This document shows positions 32,885-43,897 of a DNA stretch of 64,000 bases, in pieces; the first letter of the stretch is position 1; every line of letters begins with the position of its first letter. The DNA comes from Auricularia sp. M13 (lineage: Eukaryota; Basidiomycota; Agaricomycetes; Auriculariales; Auriculariaceae): assembly GCA_037042915.1 (NCBI GenBank), contig CM073197.1:2356001-2420000 (forward strand), written 5' to 3'. Both the position numbers and the translations under genes were made by a program. The notes under the pieces were generated by a model. That model was not told where the DNA came from. It saw only the letters and a list, made by a program, of their open reading frames with translations, and searched no databases.

Positions 32885-33323
32885 AGCGTGAGACTCCTGG
32901 GGGCTCAATGATGGCTAAGACAGTTATAAAGCTGCACACGGCTGTACGGAGGACCGTCTCGACGTCTCGCGCCGGGCATGCCTTTGCGCCTCATCCGAAT
33001 GTCCCGGACGTTCGCACTGAGGTGTCATCTGCCTTGCACAGGTTCAACGTTTAGCCAACCTTCCGGTCCTACTTGTCGCACACCTATTCCGTCGACTACC
33101 GCGCTTCAGGATACCAGGCGCTGGCCAAGTGCAACACTTTCTAAGGCTCTTGTATCCCGTACTCTGGACACCTTGCATACAATAGGTTGGCCGCGAAGCG
33201 TTTACGTTCTGTGCCGGAAAGCACCCGTCACTTTTCTGCGGTTCCCGGGACGCTTTAAGGTGTTAATATGGAATGGTTGTGAGGGGATCCGGCAACTCTT
33301 CGAAGACTCTCCCCCAACTATCT
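32885..33323. promoter_or_regulatory. Divergent promoter region, O-methyltransferase / FAD monooxygenase
   Basis: 439 bp between two divergent start codons. No gene inside. It could coregulate the pair. Confidence 0.45.
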
Positions 33324-35264
33324 ATGGCTACACCGGCTTCGCCACCCAAGCTGCGTCTCGCAATCGTGCAAGTCGTATGCGACAATGTGGCTAAACCGAA
33401 GCTTACCTCGTCTTCTTTTGCAGAGGCGGTGGTGTAGCAGGGCTCTGCCTCGCAGGAACCCTCGTCCAGTATGCTTCGGTCGATGCTTTCGACATCGATG
33501 TATACGAAGCAGCCGACGAGATAACGGACGTCGGCGCCGGCGTGACGATCTACGGGCGCTCGTACCAGATCATCAACGCCCTTGCAGATGAGCTTGTGGC
33601 AGAACTGGGACGCATTGGGCGGACCAGCCCCGGTAATTCAGCTCACCTGCGCTTGTCAAGGTGATTAATTGACTAAAATGATCAGCTCTCGATTTTTACC
33701 ACCTCCGGATGGACGGAGGCCCAGGATCTGGACAGGAAGTCGTACGCACACCCCTCGGTGCGCTTTTCAAGACTCAACTCACGGCGCTGGCTGACGATAA
33801 CAACAGGACCCGGTTGTTCATATCATCGCGCGGGCCTCAGACGGGCTTTCTTGACCCAGAGTCTTGCCTCAGCCCCGAACGTGAAGGTCCACTTCAGCAA
33901 ACGCCTGGAGTCGTACAAACATGACAGCAAGAAGACCGAGCTACCAATCACGATGTACTTCAAGGATGGCACTACGGCTCAGGCCGATGTGCTGCTGGGC
34001 TGCGACGGAGTGCGCTCCCCGGTCCGGGGCAGCATGTTAGACATCGCGGCAACAGAGCTGAAGCGTCCGGAGCTGCGTGACCTGATTCCTGCTTGGTATA
34101 GCGGGTGGTGCACGCACCGTTCCCTCATTCCGATCGAAGCTCTCGATAAGGAGTGGGCCAAGCTTGCAGGCGAGGACGCCGGACCTCACAGGCTACACGA
34201 TTATCATTGTTTGGTGTGTCTTCGCTATGTGATCCATGCGAAATGGTGTGACTAATGTATTCACTGGCGCAGTACAGCGGCAAACGAGCTGTGAGATCAT
34301 GTGCCCTCGGTCAGAGATGTAGCTGAAGTATTCAATGCCAGCACATCGTCGCATATGCCATCGAGAACAAGACTCTCGTCAATATCGGAGTCTTTGTTCA
34401 TGATCCAGAGGGCATGGGAAAACCGTTCCCCGATGAGCGCTGGGTGAGGGATGTCGATCCCAGCGTTCTTCTCAAGGTAGGATTCGAAACCTTCGGTCGT
34501 ATCTGCCACGAACTCTTTTCTTCCATTAGATTTTGGATGGATGGGAGCCGGAGATAATCGCAATGGTCAAGGTCAGTCCATCCACGTTCCTCTGGCTCAT
34601 CGACTGACAGCTATTCCCAGCCGGTCACTCAGACGAGTCGATGGGCAGTTCACGTTGTAGGGCCCCTGCCGACCTATATCCACGGCCCCGTGGCTCTGAT
34701 TGGAGATGCTGTAAGTGCTATCCAAACGAGGCAACCTCCAATGTGTACAAATAAGTTTGCAGGCGCACGCGTTGACTCCTCACGGTGGCACCGGAGCCAA
34801 CCAGGCGCTCGAGGTCTGTCCCTGCTTGCGTGGATCCCTTTGACGCTGACGCTGTGAACATTGCAAAGGACGCTTATCTGATGGGTCGGCTCTTATCGTC
34901 TCCCTTGGTGTCGCGTGAGACCATTCCGCATGTTCTGAAGGCCTACGACTCCATTCGCCGTCCCGCCGGAAATGCCGCTCAGGCTGCTTCGTTCGTCGTG
35001 GGAAAATTCTGCAGTCTCATGACGCCGGACCGGGACGATGACGATCTCGAGGCTGTCGCGCGCGCATACAAGTCTTACAACAGATGGTATCTCAAGGGCA
35101 TGGTCGAAGATGACGTTCAGAAGGCGCTACGTGTGCTCAAGGCATACGTCGACGGCAAGGATCCCGAGATCCCTCCGCCGCCCCCGATGACGCCTGGCGA
35201 AGTTCATCCTGCTACGATCGCGATAGGAACGAAGGCGTCGGCCACCGTAAGTGCTGAAGCGTAA
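33324..35264 (+). CDS. FAD-dependent aromatic monooxygenase, salicylate-hydroxylase-like, 487 aa
   Basis: Exons 33324-33367, 33424-33632, 33686-33757, 33807-34213, 34273-34290, 34342-34476, 34530-34571, 34621-34710, 34763-34813 and 34869-35264. The Rossmann GxGxxG is LRLAIVGGGVAGLCLAGTL. It is formed across a GC-AG intron (donor GCAAGT at 33368), the only donor that keeps frame. The second FAD/NADPH block is ADVLLGCDGVRSPVR (DG motif), and the third is VALIGDAAHALTPHGGTGAN (GD motif) followed by QALEDAYLMGRLL. The enzyme probably hydroxylates a small aromatic or polyketide-derived substrate with NAD(P)H and oxygen. It is complete, with no signal peptide. It sits head-to-head with an O-methyltransferase, which could act on its product. 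Confidence 0.9.
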
Positions 35265-35386
35265 AGACCACGAACGCTCGACTCTGTCTGAAATTATGTG
35301 GCTGTTATAATTGCAACTATCTTTACGCATGAAAGTCGACGCATTCCCGCTCGATTACCCATAAACCCAACTATACCAGATGCTAC

Positions 35387-37315
35387 TCAAGCCTCGTCGT
35401 CACCCAAGCCATATCTTCTGGCCCATAGCATGCCAGCGAAGGTTCTCTCCATGAGTTCCAGCTCTGGACCCGAGAAGTTGTCCTCATCATCAGGTGTGGC
35501 TCTTAGATAGCCGCATTCACGCTGGCGCTTGCGCGGATCCCACTCGTCCCAAGGCTCCGGTACACCCTCATAAGACTGGGCTTCAACTTGTCTCTTCTTT
35601 TCCGTACGCGCCTCCGCAGTGGGAAATTCTGCATCATACGATTCGCGCCAGCCTGGGAGGAGAACTGGGGCAGAGGTAGATGTGAGGTAGTGCGCAGGCG
35701 GCTCCGAGCTGAAGTTTGTGCTGCGAGGTACGATGCGTATCGGGACAAACGCTTCCAGCCCGCGCCCGCTTGGGCCCTGGTTGCATGCGCGTACCGTCCA
35801 GCCGTCGTCAGCGTCACACCACATGGCCGGCTGAAGGCCCAGCATAACGGTGCCCTCGACGCGTCCAAACATCTGTGCAAAGTTCGCTGCGGCGTCTTCG
35901 TGAATTTTCAGATTAGGGATGTCGATCCAAGCACCGGACAAGGGAAGGGCGACCAGGGCAAAGGTGCCAGTCGGAGGAGCGCCCGAAAAGAACGAAGGCG
36001 GAGAGACAGAAGCGCGCATGATTGGGATCATGGGCGCATGTCGGAAGCTACCCCGTGCTGGGATAAACGACGATGACAGGTGAACGGCCATGAAAATGCT
36101 TTTCTCGTGCGGCGAAATGTTTTCATCGATGTGCGCATGCTTGACCAGTCTGACCCGCATTGCAAGTGGCCCTCCTATCGAAAAGTAATCATGAGAGCAA
36201 AGTTAAGCGGACAAAATAGAAGATACCTTCTGCAACGCTTGCGCCGTTGGGGAAGTGCACGTCCAACTCGACGCTCGCATCTGCGGACAGATCCGGCTTC
36301 CTCTTCTTGCGCCCTGGAACTGGAAGCCAGCTGGGCGGTTCAGGAGGAAAGTCAGGCATCGGAATCTTCGCTAGGCGAGCTGTTGCAGTCGTCGTATCCG
36401 GCGGCGCTTCATCGCCCGTCGGCGCGACCTGTTGGAAAGACGTAAACCCGGCAGTGACCTCATACGTCTTGCCGTTGGTCAGGGAGACTACGGCCACGTA
36501 GCGATACACTGCCCAAGTCTGGAGCGACGCTTGCGAATCCTAAGGATGATAAGTAAGGGGGCGGAATGATATATACAAAACGACCGACGCTGTCGTGTTC
36601 GCTGTAGGCCGCGCGAGTCGTGGCTACAGGGTAATTCGTATTCGGCACTGCGATGCTGAAAGGTCGCACGATCTCGTCGGTCCCTGCGCAGGTTTTAACA
36701 GAAAATATCAATGTGAAAGGCCGGAAATGTGTGTTACCCTTGATACCGGAAGCCAGTTCGCCTTGCGCTGTCCACACCGTATGTGCAGTTGTTTCGTACG
36801 TCGCAGGCGGCCCCTGAGACCTTAGGTAGTCCCATGGCATCTTCATTCTCGTGCTAACCGCGCAACGGGATAAGCACTGGCACAGAAGGATGTAGGGCCA
36901 AGCGTACTCGGGCAGTTTGACATATTCGTATTCCTCGAGCGAAAGGCGCAAGTGCACCTGGTCCAGAGATTCTTTGCATCCCGTAGGGACTCGCACTCGC
37001 ACTTCACCTGTAACGGTGGTTGTTATTTATGAGCATCCATGCATAATTATAGCCAAGAACGAAAGCCAGCTCACCACGAGCCACAGACATCGGACGGAGG
37101 TCTTCGGCACGCACGTAGGCGAGGGGAGTGCATGGATCGCGATTCTCGAGCTCAATACAATATGGCGGGACAGTCGGTGGCATGGGCATGTCGTTAATCC
37201 ATTCTGGTTCTTGCTCATAGTCAGGCGGGGGAGGAGGCACGTTGGACTGCAACCACTGGGGTCGAGAAGCCGCCACAATCAACGGCAGCAGGAGGCCGAG
37301 CATCCAGAGCGCCAT
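35387..37315 (-). CDS. Secreted or anchored protein of unknown function, 568 aa
   Basis: Exons 37315-37075, 37007-36738, 36683-36589, 36539-36227 and 36174-35387; introns 49-67 bp. The ATG at 37315 begins a hydrophobic leader (MALWMLGLLLPLIVAA), which is either a signal peptide or an anchor. A Pro-rich segment (VPPPPPDYEQ) follows, then alternating beta-like stretches: VRVRVPTGCKESLDQVHLRL, YVAVVSLTNGKTYEVTAGF, VRLVKHAHIDENISPHEKS and GTFALVALPLSGAWIDIPNL. A Pro/Lys-rich linker (WLPVPGRKKRKPDLS) sits between. The beta-sandwich pattern resembles arrestin-like folds, but a leader argues against a cytosolic arrestin. The tail is EPWDEWDPRKRQRECGYLRA and acidic. No family assigned. Confidence 0.65.
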
Positions 37316-37688
37316 TGCGGGCAGGCAACAAGGCGAGAACGGTTCAAGATAGCATAGGATAAGACCGACGTTTGCGATTCATATACGTCTCGAAATCGGT
37401 AGCATGGACCTGTCTGGGCATCGTGCGGAATTCGAACGGACGCGAAAAGACACAAGAGTTGGCTCCGCTCCCGTGGATCGAAAGCGCTCAAGGCCAATGC
37501 ACGCCTTCAAAGCGTGCCAGATGGGCTGCAAATTTTCGCACCAAAAACGTTGTAACCGCCAGCCCGGCCTATAAATTGTTAGGCTTGATGCGCGTCCGAC
37601 TTTCCCTATCCCATCCTACTCTCACTCGTTCTCTGTCTCCGTTGCCCGTGCACTCGTTTACCAAGGGCATTACTGATATATCGCGACT
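37316..37688. promoter_or_regulatory. Divergent promoter region with TATA box
   Basis: 373 bp between the divergent unknown gene and the thaumatin-like gene. TATAAA at 37570-37575 lies about 115 bp upstream of the thaumatin-like start. Confidence 0.45.
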
Positions 37689-38616
37689 ATGAAGCTGATA
37701 TACACCGCCATTGCTCTCCTTTACTCGTCTGTTTCCCTTGCCGTTCCAGCCGCCGAGTCAACCGTGCTCGTGAACCGCAGCTCTATCCCTGGTCCCCACA
37801 GCGGGCATCTGGTGCGCCATCCCAGTCTTACATTCAAAGATTCGGCGATGCGCTTCTTACCAATGGCTCCCGCAGTTCACCTTTATCAACAAGTGCAAGC
37901 ACACGGTCAGCCCGTCCATCGGCAATACTCGTTGTGGCTACAGCCCGCGTTCGCACCGCGTGATTACGGGATGGTTACAAGACTGACGCGTGTTCATCCG
38001 CAGGGTGTTCAGGGTCGAAACCATACTCCGGTAGTCAGCCCACGCAGCTGAAGCCGGGTGCTAAGTCCCAGTACTACATAGATAACACGGTGAGAGCACG
38101 TGCTCTGCACATGTTTTGCGCGCTAATGCAGCCAGTGGGTCGGCCGCATTTGGAATCGTGAGAATAAGTGCGGAAAGACGGGAGAGAACTGCTCGATGGC
38201 AGAATTTAATCTCGACTCCGGCTCTTTCTATACCCCTCAGGCGTACGATATCTCCAACATCCAGGGGTATACGCAGTCCATGGCCGTCAAGGCCGCGGGG
38301 TGTGATGAGGTGCGGTGCACATCTCCCTCCTGCAACGTGAGTACATCCTCACCTGATCCAGCTAACTGATGTGGCCGTCGAACCCCGCTGACCGGGAACC
38401 GTAGTGCAAGCAAGCATATAGGATTGGAGATATGACTGGTCTGAGCCGCTTTCTATTGCTACTCTACCCTCTCATTCTGCGCCTATAGGTTGCGGCAACG
38501 ATTCCCCGGTAAGAGCTTGCGGTGCCGGGCCCGTCGCATTCACGGGTGAGCTCAAGGTTCATTGCTTTCAGGGATCTAATGACAGGTCTGAATTCACAGT
38601 GACGTTTTGCCCTTGA
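37689..38616 (+). CDS. Thaumatin-like (PR-5/osmotin family) secreted protein, 196 aa
   Basis: Seven exons: 37689-37811, 37876-37948, 38004-38089, 38136-38336, 38405-38438, 38489-38545 and 38600-38616. Signal peptide MKLIYTAIALLYSSVSLAVP. The mature chain shows the family's cysteine plan: FTFINKCKHTVSP, GNTRCGYSPRC, KPYSGSQPTQLKPGAKSQYY, GRIWNRENKCGKTGENC, MAEFNLDSGSFYTPQAYDIS, NIQGYTQ, GCDEVRC, CNCKQAYRIGDMTGCGNDSP, VRACGAG and the terminal AFTVTFCP. The acidic-cleft residues (Arg in GRIW, Glu/Asp in AEFNLD) are present. Fungal members are thought to act on cell-wall beta-glucan, in remodelling or autolysis. It is of small-type length. The final CPstop is on a 17-nt exon. Confidence 0.92.
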
Positions 38617-39073
38617 TTGCGACTCGAAGAAGTGCCACCAGAATAGGTATTAGTGCGGTGCATGATTATTATTGTGTTTACGTGGTCCCTCGCTTCCCTC
38701 ATCCACTCTTTCCCCCTGAAGCAAAATCGCTGTGCGATGCTTTCTGACGTCTCGTTCTTTGCTATCGTAGTGAATATGTAGATCATCTGTGTGATAGAAT
38801 GTAGATAACTGATGCAGGGCATTGGGCCCGCTTGCTTTTCAATCTTCCATCGCGTCTCTAAAGAACACAGGAAATCTGATCCCTTAATATGTAGAAGATA
38901 ATTTCTGTCTATTCCGAGAATACTTGCCCTACGTATCATGTAATTGCCGTCGGACTAAGTCGCAGTCGAACAACGACTCGGAGCTTCTCCGATGATCCGA
39001 AGCGTGTGTCTGATGCAAACTCCGCGCCACAACTTTTTCAATCTTCGCGTTACGAGCCCTCGCGCAAGCGGGC
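38617..39073. other. Intergenic region
   Basis: Between the thaumatin-like gene and the R2-like relic. No gene seen. Confidence 0.5.
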
Positions 39074-40126
39074 ATGTCCAGTGTAGCTGACGGTGTCTGG
39101 GCGCAAGACAAAAACGACGAGTACGAGCTGCTTCTGCGCGACGCGGAAAAGGCGTGCCCTCTGCTGCGGCCGTCTCCGCGGCGGTTCGTTCTTTTCCCCA
39201 TCCAACACAAACAGGCGCGTTACAGATGGCGAAGACGTTGCTCTTCAGTTACCGCTGAGACTGCATTTTATATAGATATGGGACCAGTACAAGGCCATTG
39301 AGCATTCGTTCTGGGCGGCCGAGGATTTCGACTTGGATGCCGCGCCGTTTGCTCAGTTGTCGCCATCCGCGCAGCTGTGGATCTGCGATCTCGTTGACGC
39401 GCACCTTCAGTCATCACAGACCCTCAGGCACTCTGGTGTTGTTGAAGTGTTTGCAAACGACTTGCAGGCCGCTGAAGCCCGCTGTTACTATGGGTTCCAA
39501 GGCATGCTGTGTGTCGATCCCGTTCTACCGCAGCAGCCCTGTTGGCTCACTTCGAATGGGACAGCGAAAATATCCACATAGAATCTTTGACGCGTGCTCT
39601 ACTCAAATTGGGCCCGATCTGCGGCTGGCAATCTCGTAATTCGCCTACAAGTCCCTTCGCTACGTTTCTCGCCGACTGCGTCTCACATCAACATTCGTTT
39701 CTGCGGCGGCTCCTCGTGCATGCACTATTGCTGGAGTACTACTCTGCATGCATTCTCGGGACCTGCAAAGCTCTAGAGCAGGCATACCCCCCGTTAGCGA
39801 TGCTTTTCAACCGAATAGCTCGCGATCTCTTGCGTTTCGCGGCTTTTGCGAAACTGATCTGCTGCATGACCCTACCTGCAAGCGTGATAGGAAGTAGTTG
39901 GCAGAGGCAGACAGCGCATTGCACGCTCGCTGCTTGTGTTAGAGCCCTTCCTGTACGTCGTCTTACCTTCATAGCCACAGTTGAAACTGAAGTGGCCGCA
40001 GGAACTTCCTCAACCACACGATGGGACCGGCCGAATAGCAGATGCATTTACGGCCTCATTGAGTGCGCTCATTACTTTCGTTGCACGGTTCATCCTGATG
40101 TTTGTTTCATGCAGGCCGCTCATTAG
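39074..40126 (+). pseudogene. Degenerate copy of ribonucleotide reductase small subunit (R2-like)
   Basis: Splices to exons 39074-39214, 39276-39508 and 39565-40126, the first intron having a GC donor (CAG/GCGCGT). The first two exons clearly match class I R2: RRFVLFPIQHKQIWDQYKAI, HSFWAAEDFDLD (first iron ligand Asp kept), LQAAEARCYYGFQGMLENIH. The E-x-x-H ligands of helix C (ENIH) are present, but the position of the radical tyrosine four residues after that His is Leu (ENIHIESL). Exon 3 then diverges; only LFNRIARDLLRFA still resembles the FSNELISRDEGLH segment, without the Glu and His ligands. In other frames, more R2-like residues appear around 39680-39790, as expected after indels. The third frame happens to stay open to the stop at 40124-40126. 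It cannot be a working R2; a decayed duplicate is most likely. Confidence 0.55.
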
Positions 40127-41085
40127 TAAACCCTCCGTCTACAGCTTTCAGCTTCACTATTCCTGCGGACGAGCTCGGCCAATCTGGCCTAAAGGAAACG
40201 GAGGAAAATTATGTTTTCTCATCCAATGAAGAGTTCTAGATTTCATTTGACAACCATTGTAAACTGATCGTTCGCATGTAGCATACTGCAAACCCCCGCC
40301 CCACTCATTGCTCACACTCTGCTCAGACATACCGGGACGCATAAAGATACAGCCTTGCATACCGGATCGCTGTAACTTCGTGGAAGGAGGCGTGCTCAAG
40401 TAGCATGGCCAGCACCGTCTGTCGCACATTGGTCGGCCTAGGTTGAGATCCGCGATCATAGGAAGCATCGCCGATGGGAAGGCACTGCAGGTCCATTGGT
40501 GCATGGCAGCAAACATTGTAGACAAGCATTGGTTGTGGGAAGGTGATCTCCGACGTTAAAGTGTCGGCGTACTACGCTACGGGCCGTCGGAGAATTATAC
40601 CTGTGTCATTCCGTATCGCACTAACCGTGAGTGGGTATGGATTTTCCAGCAGTTTGCATATGTCTGTAAAATGGTGCGAGCGGACGCGCGTGGATTTGCA
40701 CTGCGGTGATGTGATGTACGGTGTTTGCGGCAACTCTTGGCTACGAAACCCGTTGGTCTCATAGTAGAAGAGACCGCAATCGCCGTTCCTGATCATCATT
40801 CCGCAGCGCAAATCCACCGCGCGTTCCCGCGATTTTACAGACTTATGCAAACTGCTGTCAAGTGTTCACACTAAGGATGAACCATAGGACCACGATGATG
40901 ATAGTTGTAAAGTGTTGTCCGGTCGCGTTTCAGGTGATGGCCGGACGCAGGCATGCGGTGATGCCGACAGCTATACATAAGCGTGGAGATATCCGACTGC
41001 GGCCCCAGGCCCCTGTGGTTCTTGCGTCTGCTTCTGTGCGAGAGGATTTTGCCCATCCCATCTCAGGAGGGTAGCGCCAGTGTTC
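40127..41085. other. Intergenic region
   Basis: No supported gene; short ORFs on both strands lack motifs. Holds the upstream region of the 7TM gene. Confidence 0.5.
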
Positions 41086-43031
41086 ATGGGCGATTGGCGC
41101 TTGTGGTGGTACTATGGCATCCAGCTCGCGGGCGGCTTCTGCCTCTTGCTCATGCTGGCCACCGTCTTCTCGCCTTGGAATCGCGTCCGATGGTGCGTCC
41201 ATGTCTCGTCGCTCAGTCTCCAGGCTTCTTTGGGATGCTCAACAATCCACCAGTAACCCAGTTCTATCCTCATTCTGCGTGACCTGGCTATTGACGACTC
41301 CCATACTCTGCTTGCTGTCAGTTAAGCTTCCATTCTGAGTACTGCAAGCGTGTACGTCAAGTACTCATGTCAATGTTCCCAGGCTCTTCGCACGCAGTGT
41401 CACTGGCCCTCCTCCTTCACATTCGGTGTGTCTTGCGAGTGCAACACTTGTCATGTCGCAGACGAATCTGTGCGTTACTTTCCGCCCGCGAGCAGGGATG
41501 TTATGCTCATCAACCGCCTCTCAGGGTTGCAACGGCTGGCCTGGCTCTTGTAGTGCATGTCAGCTCTTGAATCTTCTCCAAGCTGTCCGAGAATTGACCT
41601 TGCCTAGGTTTACGCTCTGCTCGCGCCTTCGCTTCGTCACAAGTTCGTTTCGCCATGGTTTCTCAACGTGAAGCTGGTCAGTCCTCCCAGCTCGTCGATT
41701 CCCTCACTCAAACGCCTCATATCCAGCTTGTCATTGCGCCCTACGCTGTGTTCCTGGCGACAATCTTCATCGTGCTCGGGGTACGCTGACGTCGATTTCA
41801 CCGCCCGTCCTCCCATTCACCTCTGATCAATGCTATTCAGCTTGGTCTTGCCAACCCTTCCAGAGTGCACCGAGTTTTGTTCTATTGCGTCGTCGACATT
41901 GACATTCTGTGAGTGCCCGGAATGCACAGCGGGGGTAAGACTACTAACATGCACTGCAGAACGATTATCATCGGTGTATATGACGTGATCTGCCTTGTGG
42001 CCACCGTCTTCTTTGAGAGTACGTTGCAGGGCAATTTATAGCAGTTCCCTCAGCTGACCGTCGGTATAGTTCTGATAACCATTGGAATGGTGTGTTCCCA
42101 CGTGGCAACGGCTCGTAATCGGCTCGCACGCTCATTCTGACTCAGCGGCGCGAGCACTCGTCGTCTTTTGCTCACCGTATCGAACCTCAGTTGATATGGA
42201 GAGTGATTCTTTTGGGGTCTATGCGCTCATCGCATTAGGGTAAGCTCGATTTTCTGTCTTCTCCGCGGAGGTTTCATGCGTTATAGTTTGTCCGTCGTAT
42301 CGGCCGTCGACTGGACCAGTGTGGTGCCAGACATGATTCTTTGTACATGTACGTTCAGATGCCCAGGCTGGCATTGCTCGAATTCTGACCCTGGCAGTCG
42401 CACTTGCAATGTTCTTCACATTCGGCTCCCAGAAGGTTAGCTGCAATTTGCTGATACGCATGTGGCTAAATCGTGGCTACAGGCGATTGTGAACCAGTGG
42501 AAACACAACATGACCTGGCCGTGTCGCCGCTACAAGCAAGGTCCCAACGGCAATGCCATCGGGCTTCCTTCCTTCGGTTCCGGGACGTCACTCAGCGGCA
42601 AAAGGGCCAAAGGCGTTGGATCCTCGGACACACTTCCAATCGCCTTAACCAAACAGCCCGCAGTCAAGAATCATCCTGCTCGAGCCGCGCGCGAGTCAAG
42701 GCGGCCTGAGCCTGTTCCAGAGGAGGGCGTTGTAGAAATCTCTGCCTCTGCCGAGACGCCTGGGAAGGACTTGCCGCCCGGACACTTGGATCCTTTCTCA
42801 ATCACCACCATTGAGGAGGTTGATTCCTTCGACGTGCCACCAGTGCGGAAGTACTCGTCCCGCGTCCCCCGGTTCTCGGGCCCCCCGCCGCGACGAAATA
42901 ATCACATACACTCGACTACCACCTACGATGCTGACACGATAGGCGGCACGACCATCGAGCAAGCTGACACTCGAATATCGTTCGCCCCAGCGACGTCTAC
43001 TATCCACTCGACGCCCTCGTATATGCAATGA
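41086..43031 (+). pseudogene. Seven-transmembrane receptor-like gene with a single-base frame break
   Basis: Thirteen exons: 41086-41192, 41254-41316, 41383-41469, 41525-41558, 41608-41676, 41727-41780, 41841-41908, 41960-42018, 42070-42089, 42146-42239, 42287-42348, 42398-42435 and 42483-43031. The protein begins MGDWRLWWYYGIQLAGGF and has helices SFCVTWLLTTPILCLL, VATAGLALVVHV, LLVIAPYAVFLATIFIVL, TIIIGVYDVICLVATVFF, a sixth around LIWRVIL..VYALIALGLS, and MILCTFALAMFFTFGSQK. A Ser/Pro-rich cytosolic tail follows, ending STPSYMQ. This matches an agaricomycete family of GPCR-like proteins. Exon 10 is one base short: frame RIEPQLIWRVILLG must shift to GVYALIALG at the run TTTTGGGG (about 42209-42217). 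Either it is a recent pseudogene or the base was missed in assembly; all other joins are intact. Confidence 0.6.
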
Positions 43032-43897
43032 TGACAACCTTGGAACGGATTTAAGCGTAGACGCATACCCTCATTCATTACTTTAGCTTCCCCGCGTCCC
43101 GCGCAGGGAGTTGTAGCCTTATTCTGATGCTTTCGTGTTGTGTGGAGTACATTCGGAAGGACCTGCCCCTGTTGTCGGGGAGCAGTTGCACACTGTACTT
43201 ACGGTGAAACTAAAATGGCATTTATATTCATTGTAACTTCATCTCATAGCCCTCGAGCCGCTGTCACAAACTCAACTCAGCTTCGAGCTCCTGCTCGATG
43301 TCAAACATCAACAACTGCACAACTGGGCACGCTAAAAGCTTAACGAAGAGCGAGACCCTGTCAGGGTTCTGGTCGTTTGCACCGTGAGAGCCGATGATCT
43401 TTCTCACTGCGGATATTTGCATTCGCGGCAGATCTGTATATACAGCTCAGAATCAGAGGAAAACGGAAATCTCATTGAGGGCGATCGTGTAAGCAGAGCA
43501 GAGGCGTGAGTCGGGGAAGAACAGACAACGGGCAGCCGACTGCGAGGCTGGTAAGGCATGCAAAAGATCGGCGCATGGGGGGACAAGGATGGTCGGCTAT
43601 TAATTAGCACGGCACGTACGGTAGGAGGGGAGAGAAGAGAGCGGACGAGGCAGGGCGTATCGCGACAGAAGGTCAGAGATAGAGAGAGCAGTGGGAGAGG
43701 GAGCAAAACGAGCGGACTGTCCAAAAGAGCGGATAGGGAGGCGAAATGAGGCGAGGAGGGTCAATCCACGAGTCCGATTCCCCGAGGCGATATCGATAAC
43801 CATACAGCACAAAGGTAACAGGGCAGGTAAACGGGAACGGAGAGAGAGATGGAGAGTGCGAAGAAGGCGTTACGCAAGGCTCTAGAGTGTGTACGTG
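43032..43897. other. Convergent intergenic region, purine-rich
   Basis: 3' flanks of the 7TM gene and the RhoGEF gene. The plus strand is purine-rich at about 43620-43870 (GAGAGA-type). No gene seen. Confidence 0.5.

Noticed and set aside
43750-43800. Sequence reminiscent of a tRNA 3' half
   Set aside because: No acceptor-stem partner and the T-loop consensus is wrong.
43620-43870. Purine-rich stretch as possible transposon remnant
   Set aside because: No inverted or direct repeats and no transposase-like frame; simple low-complexity sequence.
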